Assembly: GCF_051297175.1 (NCBI RefSeq)
Contig: NZ_JBINNY010000001.1
Location: forward strand, 1,426,001 to 1,490,000
DNA: 64,000 nt
Direction of reading: 5' to 3'
Origin: Dryocola sp051297175
GTDB lineage: Bacteria > Pseudomonadota > Gammaproteobacteria > Enterobacterales > Enterobacteriaceae
The notes beneath the pieces are model-generated. The model was not told the origin of the DNA, did not search any database, and saw only the letters and a program-made list of their open reading frames with translations. The translations under genes and the position numbers were made by a program. Of this stretch, positions 37,349 through 45,649 are shown one piece after another; positions within the stretch are counted from its first letter, which is position 1, and every line of letters begins with the position of its first letter.

Positions 37349-39517
37349 ATGGCTGAACAAAAAGTAAAACTCACTGAATTACCCGCTGCAACGGACACAA
37401 TTGACACGGCGCAACTCCTGATAAATCAGAACAGCACGGATCAAAAGATCCCCGTCACTCATTTCCTTCGCGCAAAGAACAATCTTTCAGATATCCCAAA
37501 TTCAGACCAGGCCAGAGCTAACCTAAGTGTACCCTCTGTTGATGAAGTAAATGATAAGCTAGCTGGCTTTATAAATGGTAGTTACACATTTACAGCGGGC
37601 GGTTCGCTCGCATCACTAAATGACTTCATCTGGGATGAAGAAAGTAAGTCATGGTATTACTGGACAGGCGACCTACCGAAATATGTTCCTGCGGCATCTG
37701 ACCCGGATTCAGCTGGCGGTATATCGAAAGGTGCTTGGGCTGAAGTTGGAGACGCAACACTTCGCTCAATGCTCGCGTCTTCCACTGGTACATCTCTCAT
37801 CGGTATGCCAGCCGGGGGAACACTGGCGGAAACTATCCACACAGTCAGCGTTGAGCAGTTTGGAGCCGTGGGGGACGGGGTAACTGATAACGCTTCATCG
37901 ATTCAGGATGCAATAAACTGGGTCCATAAGCATGGTGGGGGGAAAGTATTTCTTGGTAATGGAGAATATATGAGTGGACCTCTCACTCTAAAATCTAAGG
38001 TTATTATAGAGGGGCAGTCCTACCAGACTACAAAACTTAAGGCAATTAGCGGATGGAACTCGCAGTCATTTATTATCAGTGATGGTTTTAATGACTATTC
38101 CACAGCATCACCAATCCCACCTGGGTGCTTCTCTGCTGGATTAAGAAATATTTGTATTAACGGTAATAAATCAGGGTTCGGGGGATCACCATCAAAACTT
38201 TCTGGAAATGGAGTAATGATTGCCGGATCAAATACAGTAATGGAAAATGTAATGATTATATACGTTCCATCTGTAGGTCTTGTTACTCAGGATTACGGTC
38301 AAAATGATGGGCGTGCAGGGTACATGGCAGCCAACCCAGATATGGGATGGATGATAATCCCAACATTCAAAAATATAAGAATACAGTTCTGTGGCAATGA
38401 TTGCTGGCATTGTGAATCACAGGATGCATTTATTGATGATGTTGAAATTGTAGGTGCTGGTTATGGCTCAACTCCATCTGCTGATTTGCGTTCATTTTGG
38501 GAGCCAACGCAAAGAGTTGCTGACTTTAGAGTATGGAGGGCTGTGACACTTGGGTTTATCCACTGCTATGGAAATTATAATGGATATGGGATAGTTGCAG
38601 GTAGAGGTAATAGCACAGCATTTATGAGATTCCAATACGAACAAATTATAGTTGAATCTTGTATGGTTAATTTATGGATGATGAGAGACGCAGTTCCGTC
38701 TGGAGGGAGAATTGATTCACATCAGGGAACTGGAGATGCCTCTATACCAATCCACGGTTCATTCGTCAGGGTGCCTATTAATATTATTGATGTTAATAAC
38801 TCTGACATATCAGACCTTGGATCAATATACATCAATCAAAAGGACCCTGCACACAATGGCATCTATCTTATACTGAATGGCCAAAACTATTCAGTGCAGA
38901 ATATTAACATAACAAGAAGCCCATTGGTTTCGGATGCGCTATCTGGAACAGGGGTGTATCTAACAGGGTCTAATATCAGAATAGAATCAGGAATAATAAA
39001 GGGATTCTTTGGAACAAATTCGGAATCTGTTCCAAGTTCAGGGTTTGTCGCTGCTGGAGGTAGTGGTAATTATGTTAACATGACATGCTCTTTCTCTAAT
39101 TATGGATTCAGAAGCCATTCCGCAGATGTTTTAACCGGAGGCAGAATTGAGTGCATTACAGTTAGCAACCCTTTCTACGGATTTGAAACCTATGCAGTAC
39201 GCAATAGATCAAGGATTATGATGAAGAGTGGAAATTCTGGAAATACAATATCTGGAATAACATCTGTAATTAATTCAGGAATCACTACAGTTCAAACAAT
39301 AGAAGCTACAGGACTCACTCTTCCATACACGCCACTGCCAGAAGAGGTTTCTGCAACATTGGCCGTGACTGCATTTTCAGGTAGCTCAATAATACCAACT
39401 TCATATGTTATTATTTACGACCAAGGGGCTAGCACCGTAAACAAACTTGTTTTTAGAATTCAATTACAGAATTCAACATCACCGATGCAAGCAGTAATAC
39501 GTTGGAAGTTAAACTAA
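37349..39517 (+). CDS. Tailspike with beta-helix (pectate-lyase type) domain
   Basis: 722 aa. The N-terminus (KVKLTELPAATDTIDTAQLL) attaches to the baseplate. A central domain begins VEQFGAVGDGVTDNASSIQD and HKHGGGKVFLGNGEYMSGPL, the sign of a right-handed beta-helix (Pectate_lyase_3), and runs to about residue 660. A short beta end follows. Such spikes cleave or bind O-antigen or capsule. The gene is AT-rich from about 37950 on, unlike its neighbours, so the receptor domain is probably a recent exchange. The O-antigen modifying genes are next to it. Confidence 0.92.
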   Translation: MAEQKVKLTELPAATDTIDTAQLLINQNSTDQKIPVTHFLRAKNNLSDIPNSDQARANLSVPSVDEVNDKLAGFINGSYTFTAGGSLASLNDFIWDEESKSWYYWTGDLPKYVPAASDPDSAGGISKGAWAEVGDATLRSMLASSTGTSLIGMPAGGTLAETIHTVSVEQFGAVGDGVTDNASSIQDAINWVHKHGGGKVFLGNGEYMSGPLTLKSKVIIEGQSYQTTKLKAISGWNSQSFIISDGFNDYSTASPIPPGCFSAGLRNICINGNKSGFGGSPSKLSGNGVMIAGSNTVMENVMIIYVPSVGLVTQDYGQNDGRAGYMAANPDMGWMIIPTFKNIRIQFCGNDCWHCESQDAFIDDVEIVGAGYGSTPSADLRSFWEPTQRVADFRVWRAVTLGFIHCYGNYNGYGIVAGRGNSTAFMRFQYEQIIVESCMVNLWMMRDAVPSGGRIDSHQGTGDASIPIHGSFVRVPINIIDVNNSDISDLGSIYINQKDPAHNGIYLILNGQNYSVQNINITRSPLVSDALSGTGVYLTGSNIRIESGIIKGFFGTNSESVPSSGFVAAGGSGNYVNMTCSFSNYGFRSHSADVLTGGRIECITVSNPFYGFETYAVRNRSRIMMKSGNSGNTISGITSVINSGITTVQTIEATGLTLPYTPLPEEVSATLAVTAFSGSSIIPTSYVIIYDQGASTVNKLVFRIQLQNSTSPMQAVIRWKLN

Positions 39518-39521
39518 CTAA

Positions 39522-39540
39522 AGAGGCCCTAAGGGCCTCT
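39522..39540. terminator. Bidirectional hairpin between tailspike and gtr genes
   Basis: AGAGGCCCT-A-AGGGCCTCT, a nearly perfect palindrome between convergent genes. There is no long T run on either side, so it is moderate as an intrinsic terminator. Confidence 0.6.
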
Positions 39541-39542
39541 GA

Positions 39543-40961
39543 TTAGCATTTCGTTTTATTGAAATCAATAGCGATTACTTTTCCATTGGAAAGGACTTTG
39601 TAGTTCAGTCCATCCTTGATTTCATTGAATTTACATACATTTTTAATGTATCTTTCTCTCTCTGAGGGAGAAAGATACTGCTTGCGCTCTATAATTCCCT
39701 GGCGCTCAAGGAAGTGTCCACCCCAACTCCATCCATTAGATATATAAATAGGTAAGATAGATCGTAATAGAGGGTTATTTTCAATCGCTATAATTGACTC
39801 AGGTGAGCGAGGAGCTGTACCAATTACAAACACTGATTTTCCGACAGTATCAACACCATCAAATATCCTAGATACCATATCCTCAGTAAACTTGTTTTGT
39901 GAGCTAAGTGCATTTGAGTATGAGGCCATCAAAGGAAATGCTAAAACAACCAACGCAATGGATATATATCTTTGTATAGTTGGAGACGCGTAATTTATAA
40001 TTGAAAGTATGGCAATAATTGAAAATGGAAATCCAACAAAAACTCTAGCAGTCCACCAAGGATTTAATAGTAATATGTTTATTAGCGGGAATGATGTAAA
40101 TGCTAAAATCGATAATATTATCGATGTCGAAGCCATTAACTTATGCTTATTTTCTTTAATTATAACCACTATTGAAAGTAACAATGCTAATAAAGTTAGT
40201 GAGTAAACTATAATATATGTTGCATGAAATACTTGAGAGATTACATCTATAGCTCCTGAGATGTTTTTTGTAATCTCTTTTATTGGATCTTCGGATGTAA
40301 AGAATAGTTTATTTCTTCCTGCGAAATCAGGAGGATAAATTAGGTTTACTAAATATGTAAGAAATACACCAAGTATTAAGGCATTTACGATAGATAACAA
40401 CCTTTTTATTGTTTGTCTATTCTCAATCAGATCCTTTGAAACTACTATGCTTGCCATTATAAAAAATATAATGAACGAGGCCTGATAAGTCATTAGACAA
40501 ACGCAAGCTCCAGCGCCTGCAATTGCAATGAACCTCCATCCATTCAATATGAATGGTAATGAAACCGCAGCGATAGAAATTGACATTGGAAGAGAGTCAT
40601 ATTTATATGTCAAGTTCTCGAGCATAAAAGGGCTTGTTAATACAATCAAAGACGAAATCTTGTATTTTTTATTTTTCTCTATGCCAGAAATCACACATGC
40701 ATAGTATCCAGTAAAAGAGAGAATACATGCTGAAATTATATTTGTATATGGCGATAGATTTGATAGACGTTCCCCACCTGAAATAATTTGCATTATTACA
40801 GTTGCTAATGTTCTACCATCACGTTGCCAACCATACCCATACAATGACCTTGCCATATCATCTATGTAATACGTATTTGTGATTATTAAAGGTAGCATGT
40901 AAATAAAAGAGCAAACAGCAAGGAATATTGCTGTTTTATAATTTACGCTAAATTCTTTCAT
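39543..40961 (-). CDS. Serotype-specific O-antigen glucosyltransferase (GtrS type), polytopic membrane protein
   Basis: 472 aa with about ten hydrophobic segments from residue 10 to about 365, then a C-terminal soluble part of about 100 residues ending IAIDFNKTKC. An early motif TYYIDDMARSLYGYGWQRDG is typical for serotype-specific Gtr enzymes and contains the conserved acidic pair. It would transfer glucose from undecaprenyl phosphate glucose to O-antigen on the periplasmic side. Composition is AT-rich compared with gtrA and gtrB, as usual for this variable gene. Stop of gtrB overlaps its start. Confidence 0.85.
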   Translation of the reverse strand: MKEFSVNYKTAIFLAVCSFIYMLPLIITNTYYIDDMARSLYGYGWQRDGRTLATVIMQIISGGERLSNLSPYTNIISACILSFTGYYACVISGIEKNKKYKISSLIVLTSPFMLENLTYKYDSLPMSISIAAVSLPFILNGWRFIAIAGAGACVCLMTYQASFIIFFIMASIVVSKDLIENRQTIKRLLSIVNALILGVFLTYLVNLIYPPDFAGRNKLFFTSEDPIKEITKNISGAIDVISQVFHATYIIVYSLTLLALLLSIVVIIKENKHKLMASTSIILSILAFTSFPLINILLLNPWWTARVFVGFPFSIIAILSIINYASPTIQRYISIALVVLAFPLMASYSNALSSQNKFTEDMVSRIFDGVDTVGKSVFVIGTAPRSPESIIAIENNPLLRSILPIYISNGWSWGGHFLERQGIIERKQYLSPSERERYIKNVCKFNEIKDGLNYKVLSNGKVIAIDFNKTKC

Positions 40962-41884
40962 TTCATTTTTCCTGATTTCTTTATCACGTATTTTGGTCGT
41001 GCCTTTACCTCAGTATATATTCTGCCAATATACTCACCAAGAACTCCTATACCTATAAGCTGCACACCGCCAAGAAATAGTATTGCGGTCATCAGCGATG
41101 GATAACCAGGCACAGGGTTTCCCCATATCAACTTATCAATGACCATCCATGCTGCATAAATGAATGCGAAGGCGGAAACACCTAAGCCAATATATGTCCA
41201 CATGCGTAAAGGGAAGGTTGAAAATGAGGTGATCCCCTCTAGAGCCAAGTTCCATAATTTCCACCCATTGAACTTTGACTCTCCGGCGCTGCGTTCGGCT
41301 CTTGAGTACTCAACAACCTCAGTATTCCCGCCAACCCAAGAAAGTATCCCTTTCATGAAAAGATTGCGTTCTGGTAGCTTTTTTATGTTCTCAACCATTT
41401 CACGTGACATTAAACGAAAGTCGCCAACATTTTCTTCAATTTTAGGCGAGCTAATTTTGTTATGAAGTTTGTAAAACATTTCAGCAGACTTGCGCTTAAG
41501 ATGCCCGTCTGTTGAGCGATCGGTGCGTTTCGCTAACACCATGTCAGCACCTGCCCGCCACTTCTCTATTAGGTGAGGGATTACCTCAACGGGGTCCTGC
41601 AAATCAACGTCAATCGGAATTACTGCATCACCTGTCGCATTATCCAGCCCAGCGAATAACGCGGGCTCTTTCCCGAAATTGCGTGTAAATGAAAGTGCTT
41701 TAACTTTGCTATCAGCTGTAGCCAGTGCATTTATTATTGACTCAGTAGCGTCTTTACTCCCGTCATTTATGAACACGATTTCAACGTCATGATCTTTCAG
41801 ACCTTCAAACTCTCGAACTGTTTTATAAAAAATAGGTATCGCGTCTTCTTCATTAAAGACAGGAACAACCAGTGATATTTTCAC
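40958..41884 (-). CDS. gtrB: Bactoprenol glucosyl transferase GtrB
   Basis: 308 aa. A GT2 domain is visible from MKISLVVPVFNEEDAIPIFY, with VFINDGSKDATESI, LSFTRNFGKEPALFAGLDNA and PIDVDLQDP (the DxD-type motif). Two C-terminal membrane segments follow (TYIGLGVSAFAFIYAAWMVI and LMTAILFLGGVQLIGIGVLG). It makes undecaprenyl phosphate glucose in the cytoplasm. It overlaps gtrA and the serotype gene by four bases each. Confidence 0.95.
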   Translation of the reverse strand: MKISLVVPVFNEEDAIPIFYKTVREFEGLKDHDVEIVFINDGSKDATESIINALATADSKVKALSFTRNFGKEPALFAGLDNATGDAVIPIDVDLQDPVEVIPHLIEKWRAGADMVLAKRTDRSTDGHLKRKSAEMFYKLHNKISSPKIEENVGDFRLMSREMVENIKKLPERNLFMKGILSWVGGNTEVVEYSRAERSAGESKFNGWKLWNLALEGITSFSTFPLRMWTYIGLGVSAFAFIYAAWMVIDKLIWGNPVPGYPSLMTAILFLGGVQLIGIGVLGEYIGRIYTEVKARPKYVIKKSGKMK

Positions 41885-42246
41885 GCCTGTTCACTCCGGA
41901 AAACGATGAATTTAGAATAGAAGAAGCCACATACCAGGCTAAGAGCAGAGAACCCAATCAGGGTAAAGAGAGGTGGCAGTCCACATTGATCTGCCATCCA
42001 GCCGGTTGCGGCGCTGAGTGTGCCCATAAAGCCAATATAAAGCATGTAGCGCAGCGTGGTGGTCTTCGCCTTAAAAGTGAATCGCGCGTTGGCGAAGAAA
42101 GAGAACGTTACCGCAATGCAGAAAGCAGCAAAGTTAGCCAGTGCCTGGTTGGCATGGAATGCGTACAGGCACACGCCGAAAACAACCCAGTGAATACCGG
42201 TATTGAAAATTCCAACAGTGAAGTATTTCGAAAATAGCTTAAGCAT
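41881..42246 (-). CDS. gtrA: Glucosyl-lipid flippase GtrA
   Basis: 120 aa from ATG 42246 (MLKLFSKYFTVGIFNTGIHW), the usual GtrA start; a longer frame to 42288 is unlikely. Four hydrophobic segments, with NQALANFAAFCIAVTFSFFA NARF and CGFFYSKFIVF, match GtrA, which flips the glucosylated lipid to the periplasm. Confidence 0.94.
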   Translation of the reverse strand: MLKLFSKYFTVGIFNTGIHWVVFGVCLYAFHANQALANFAAFCIAVTFSFFANARFTFKAKTTTLRYMLYIGFMGTLSAATGWMADQCGLPPLFTLIGFSALSLVCGFFYSKFIVFRSEQA

Positions 42247-42301
42247 TTGTCTATATGAGTAGTTTTGAGTAAGGCCGAAGTTTAGCACCTCGGATGAATC
42301 C

Positions 42302-42316
42302 GATCAGCACTTGATC
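42302..42316. promoter_or_regulatory. Paired GATC sites upstream of gtrA
   Basis: GATCAGCACTTGATC places two Dam sites 11 bases apart, about 60 bases before gtrA. Phase-variable gtr operons of P22-type phages carry paired GATCs in OxyR sites upstream. The OxyR consensus is not obvious here, so this is only suggestive. Confidence 0.35.
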
Positions 42317-42333
42317 AACTACCAGTTTTGAAA

Positions 42334-42353
42334 TACTGTTTATGCATACAGTA
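42334..42353 (+). promoter_or_regulatory. LexA box
   Basis: TACTGTTTATGCATACAGTA is an almost ideal SOS box (CTG-N10-CAG with TA flanks). It lies 20 bases before the first gene of the SOS pair. Confidence 0.93.
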
Positions 42354-42373
42354 AATTGATATGGAGTTGCGAG

Positions 42374-42613
42374 ATGGCGCGAGATTATGAAATCCGACCG
42401 GCATTTGTTAAGGCCATCAAGACAGACCCGGTGCGCGGGCAGGTTGTTGCCACGGCCGACTTCGTTGCAGAGCTGGAGAAGTACAATCATTACTGGTCGC
42501 TACGGCAGGCCAACGACTGGATTGCGTTCTACCAGGGTTCTTTCCGCGACTTCACGGCGCATGAGGGCGAGAACAAGGTGTATTTCTTGATGAACATGGG
42601 AACAGTGAGGTAA
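42374..42613 (+). CDS. SOS-controlled small phage protein, 79 aa
   Basis: ATG 42374 (MARDYEIRPAFVKAIKTDPV). The segment DFVAELEKYNHYWSLRQAND followed by WIAFYQGSFRDFTAHEGENK recurs in prophage genes placed behind LexA boxes. Function unknown. No membrane segment. Two bases separate it from the UmuD'-like gene, so the two form an operon under the LexA site. Confidence 0.8.
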   Translation: MARDYEIRPAFVKAIKTDPVRGQVVATADFVAELEKYNHYWSLRQANDWIAFYQGSFRDFTAHEGENKVYFLMNMGTVR

Positions 42614-42615
42614 TC

Positions 42616-43005
42616 ATGGGCTTTCCATCTCCAGCTGCTGATTTTCTACAAGAGCGCATCAATCTTGATCAGCTCATTATAAGCAAGCCAAGCGCTACGT
42701 ACCTGTTCAGAGCTGGCGAGCCACAGTGGCGCGCTGGCATCATGAAGGACGCTCTACTCGTCGTTGATATGAGCCGTGGCCCTGCAGATGGTTCAATCGT
42801 CGTCTGTGCGCAGAACGGCGAGTTCAAAATGCGCATCTTCCGCAAGTTCCCCCGGCCTCACCTGCAGAATATCGATAAGCCGACAGAGACATACCCGTTG
42901 CCAGGGTATGTGGAAGGTGACCCTGACGATGCGGTCTATGGCGTGGTGACGTGGATACTGAACAATGCCAGCAGTGGTGAGTTCGACGACGCGCCGGTGA
43001 TATAG
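42616..43005 (+). CDS. UmuD'-like protein without catalytic residues
   Basis: 129 aa. It starts MGFPSPAADFLQERINLDQL, which matches UmuD from just after its Cys24-Gly25 cleavage site. The protein is therefore encoded already in the processed (UmuD') form. SKPSATYLFRAGEPQWRAGI aligns with the UmuD segment that holds GDSM, but Ser is missing (PQW in that place). The Lys region GEFTVK reads GEFKMR. The rest, GYVEGDPDDAVYGVVTWILN, keeps the fold. No umuC follows. Phage P1 HumD is a known ready-made UmuD' that works with host UmuC; this protein could do that or interfere with the host protein. Confidence 0.85.
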   Translation: MGFPSPAADFLQERINLDQLIISKPSATYLFRAGEPQWRAGIMKDALLVVDMSRGPADGSIVVCAQNGEFKMRIFRKFPRPHLQNIDKPTETYPLPGYVEGDPDDAVYGVVTWILNNASSGEFDDAPVI

Positions 43006-43011
43006 GTGGTG

Positions 43012-44169
43012 TTATATCGCCTTGCCATCAATGTAGTCTGCCCACCACTGCATCATCTCGCGGCGCTTATCCATGTACTGAGCGTGGTTGTAGATGCCTC
43101 GGATTGATCCACTATTTGCGTGCGCCAGTTGTCTTTCTATGGCATCTGCGGGCCATTCATGTTCGTTCATGATGGTGCTGAATTGGTGGCGGAATCCGTG
43201 CCCGCTGGCTAGCCCTTCATAACCGATCTGTCGGATAACTAGCAGAACGGCATTCTCGCTGATGGGTTTCATCTTGTCGTTGCGGCCAGCGAATACAAAT
43301 TCTGATACCGGCTCCGTTATTGGCCTGAGAAACTCAAGCAATGCAGTTACCTGCGACGACATGGGAACGAGGTGGATACGCCTGCCTTTCATCACTGCAG
43401 CATCGATAGTGATTGTCCTGGTTTCAAAATCGACGTTCGACCATTGCATGGAGCGAAGCTCTTTTGTTCGCAGGACCGTATACTGCAAAACCTCAGTCGC
43501 TACTTTAGAAACAATGCTCCCTGAGAAGCCGGATAGCGCCTTGTTGAACGCGGGTATCTGTTCAGCGGGGAGGAATGGGTAATTTTGTTTTCTGTAGCCC
43601 TTCATCGCATCAGCCAGATCTGGAGCTGGGTTGTATTTGGCCCGGCCAGTTACGATTGCATATCTGAAAACTTCTCCGCAACGCCGCCTGGCTTTGTTTG
43701 CCCGCTCCATAGCGCCACGCTCTTCAAACCTGCGGATAACGTCCAGTATCTGCATTGGTTCAATATCCTGAATCTCCATCTCACCGATGAGCGGCAGTAT
43801 GTCATCCGTAAACATGCGTGCCAGCTCAACACTATACCCCTCTGACCAAACCTGTTTTTTGTGCTCATACCATTCCTGGTAAATTGTCCCGAAAGAATTG
43901 TCTTTATTGGAAAGCTTTTTGGCCTTAAGCGGATCGACCCCGGCCGAAACATCCTTTCTTGCCAGCCATGCTTTATCTCTTGCTTCCTGCAGCGACATCA
44001 AAGGGTACTTTCCGACAGTAAGCACCTTTTCCTTGCCATCAATTTTATAACGAAGCTGCCACACCTTCTTCCCTGACACGGGCACATAAAGGTACAGGCC
44101 GTTACTGTCGAGCAGACGGTACGGTTTATCTTTCGGCTTTGCCGCGTCGATCTGCTTGATGGTCAGCAT
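43012..44169 (-). CDS. int: Tyrosine integrase, IntS/P4 type
   Basis: 385 aa. The N-terminal DUF4102-type arm-binding domain is LTIKQIDAAKPKDKPYRLLD and GKEKVLTVGKYPLMSLQEAR. The catalytic domain has Arg in LRTKELRSMQW, HGFRHQFST (H-x-x-R), and the nucleophile Tyr in NHAQY near residue 367. Close to IntS of E. coli prophage CPS-53, which also uses argW. It starts 161 bases from the tRNA 3' end and reads inward, as usual. Confidence 0.95.
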   Translation of the reverse strand: MLTIKQIDAAKPKDKPYRLLDSNGLYLYVPVSGKKVWQLRYKIDGKEKVLTVGKYPLMSLQEARDKAWLARKDVSAGVDPLKAKKLSNKDNSFGTIYQEWYEHKKQVWSEGYSVELARMFTDDILPLIGEMEIQDIEPMQILDVIRRFEERGAMERANKARRRCGEVFRYAIVTGRAKYNPAPDLADAMKGYRKQNYPFLPAEQIPAFNKALSGFSGSIVSKVATEVLQYTVLRTKELRSMQWSNVDFETRTITIDAAVMKGRRIHLVPMSSQVTALLEFLRPITEPVSEFVFAGRNDKMKPISENAVLLVIRQIGYEGLASGHGFRHQFSTIMNEHEWPADAIERQLAHANSGSIRGIYNHAQYMDKRREMMQWWADYIDGKAI

Positions 44170-44329
44170 GGGTAAAATTCCGGTGGGTAAAATTATTTAC
44201 TCGTTTTTTACCCGCCTAAGCATGCGGCTGTCAACGGTCTGGTGCGAACTATGGCGAACGGGTATTTTATTGAGTGCTTGCTGCGAAAGGGTTTTGACGG
44301 GCTATTGCGGATGATGGCGAACTGTAGAA
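44170..44329. other. Attachment region and int promoter
   Basis: Between int and the tRNA. A perfect -35 TTGACA (44234-44229, reverse strand) with a weak -10 (about 44210-44205) could serve int. Direct repeats GGGTAAAATT (about 44170-44179 and 44185-44194) and ATGGCGAAC (about 44252 and 44314) may be arm-type integrase sites. The prophage boundary is in or next to the 3' part of the tRNA. Confidence 0.5.
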
Positions 44330-44404
44330 TGGCGTCCCCTGCAGGAATCGAACCTACAACTAGCCCTTAGGAGGGGCTCGTTATATCCATTTAACTAAGG
44401 GGAC
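44330..44404 (-). tRNA. argW: tRNA-Arg (anticodon CCU), prophage attachment site
   Basis: The reverse strand reads GTCCCCTTAGTTAAATGGAT at the 5' end, an anticodon loop CTCCTAA giving CCU, a T arm GGTTCGATTCC, and an acceptor GGGGAC with discriminator G and encoded CCA (44332-44330). 75 nt. It differs from E. coli argW at only a few positions. The 3' half is expected to be the phage attachment core; the tRNA stays intact. Confidence 0.96.
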
Positions 44405-44479
44405 AAGCGGGCGTAGTATACCCGCTTTTGCTGGGACGTTAAGGGGCTGGCTGGCTGATTGCCTGAAACGTAACCATTT

Positions 44480-45445
44480 TTAGCCCTGTTTCGCATCCTT
44501 TGTGGCCGTGGCCCCATTTTTTCCCGCTTCAACTTCCTGCCTGCGTTTCTCTTTTGCCTTCGCCTGCGCTTTCTTCTTGTTGCTCATGTCGTTGCGGATC
44601 TGCGCGTGGCTGATGAGCGCAAAGATAAAGGTGCCGCCACAGATATTTCCCGCAAGCGTTGGCAGGGCGAACGGCCAGAAGAAGTCGCTCCAGTGGATGG
44701 TGCCGTTAAAGACCAGGTATAGGATTTCAACGGAGCCGACGACGATATGCGTCAAATCCCCAAGGGCGACAAGCCAGGTCATGATGATAATCACCACGAT
44801 TTTTGCCGCGCCCGCGGACGGGAACATCCACACCATGGTGGCGATAATCCAGCCGGAAATAATGGCGTTGGCAAACATTTCGCCCGGCGGATTGTGCATC
44901 ACCTCCATGCCGATGGTGACGAACGCGTCGCGCGTTTGCTCATCGAAAATGGGCATGTATTCGAAGGCGTAGGCCGCAAGCCCGGTGCCTATCAGGTTGC
45001 CCAGCAGCACCATGCCCCACAGGCGCATTAATAGCAGGAAGTTGCTGGCGGTAGGTTTGTGCATCACCGGCAGAACGGCGGTGACGGTGTTCTCGGTGAA
45101 CAGCTGCTGGCGCGCCATGATGACGATGATAAACCCAAAGGTGTAGCCAAGGTTTTCCAGTAGAAAACTGCCCGGCACGCCTTCAAGATTGACGTGAAAC
45201 ACGCCTTTTGCCAGCAGGGATGCGCCCATCGACAGGCCCGCCGCAATCGCCGACCAAAGCAGCGCCATGGCGTCACGCTCCAGCTCCTTTTCCCCGTCCT
45301 GGCGAATATGTTCGTGGATAGCCATCGCTTTCGACGGCAGATGCTCCTCGTCAACGTCTATATCCTCTCCGCTCGACTTCTCCTCGCTTTCCACCTCAAT
45401 CTCGTCGGTAGACTTGTCGATTTTATCTTCCTGCAGCTTGTCCAT
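44480..45445 (-). CDS. yfdC: Formate/nitrite transporter-family protein YfdC
   Basis: 321 aa. The acidic N-terminal tail (about 50 residues) is followed by six membrane segments of the FNT type (LLWSAIAAGLSMGASLLAKG, LLLMRLWGMVLLGNLIGTGL, NAIISGWIIATMVWMFPSAG, LPTLAGNICGGTFIFALISH). The C-terminus is highly charged (KKKAQAKAKEKRRQEVEAGK). Inner membrane; substrate not established. It sits on the host side of the tRNA as in E. coli. Confidence 0.93.
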   Translation of the reverse strand: MDKLQEDKIDKSTDEIEVESEEKSSGEDIDVDEEHLPSKAMAIHEHIRQDGEKELERDAMALLWSAIAAGLSMGASLLAKGVFHVNLEGVPGSFLLENLGYTFGFIIVIMARQQLFTENTVTAVLPVMHKPTASNFLLLMRLWGMVLLGNLIGTGLAAYAFEYMPIFDEQTRDAFVTIGMEVMHNPPGEMFANAIISGWIIATMVWMFPSAGAAKIVVIIIMTWLVALGDLTHIVVGSVEILYLVFNGTIHWSDFFWPFALPTLAGNICGGTFIFALISHAQIRNDMSNKKKAQAKAKEKRRQEVEAGKNGATATKDAKQG

Positions 45446-45649
45446 TTTCGGGGTTCTCCACGCGTAATTTGTTCCAGTAAGCGTAGCGGTTTTTCTTCAC
45501 ACGTTGAGGCTTATGGAATAATTCGCCCGAATTTTGATCTGACTTAGCGTATTACCTCTTTTTGAGTACTCCTTGTGCCTGCGCCTGACCTGGAGCAGCC
45601 CGGATGATGTGCTATCATTCGTCCCCCTAATATTAATAGTGGTTTTCCC

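Noticed and set aside
42616..43005. Active UmuD-type protease
   Set aside because: The serine and lysine needed for self-cleavage are absent and the protein begins after the normal cut site.
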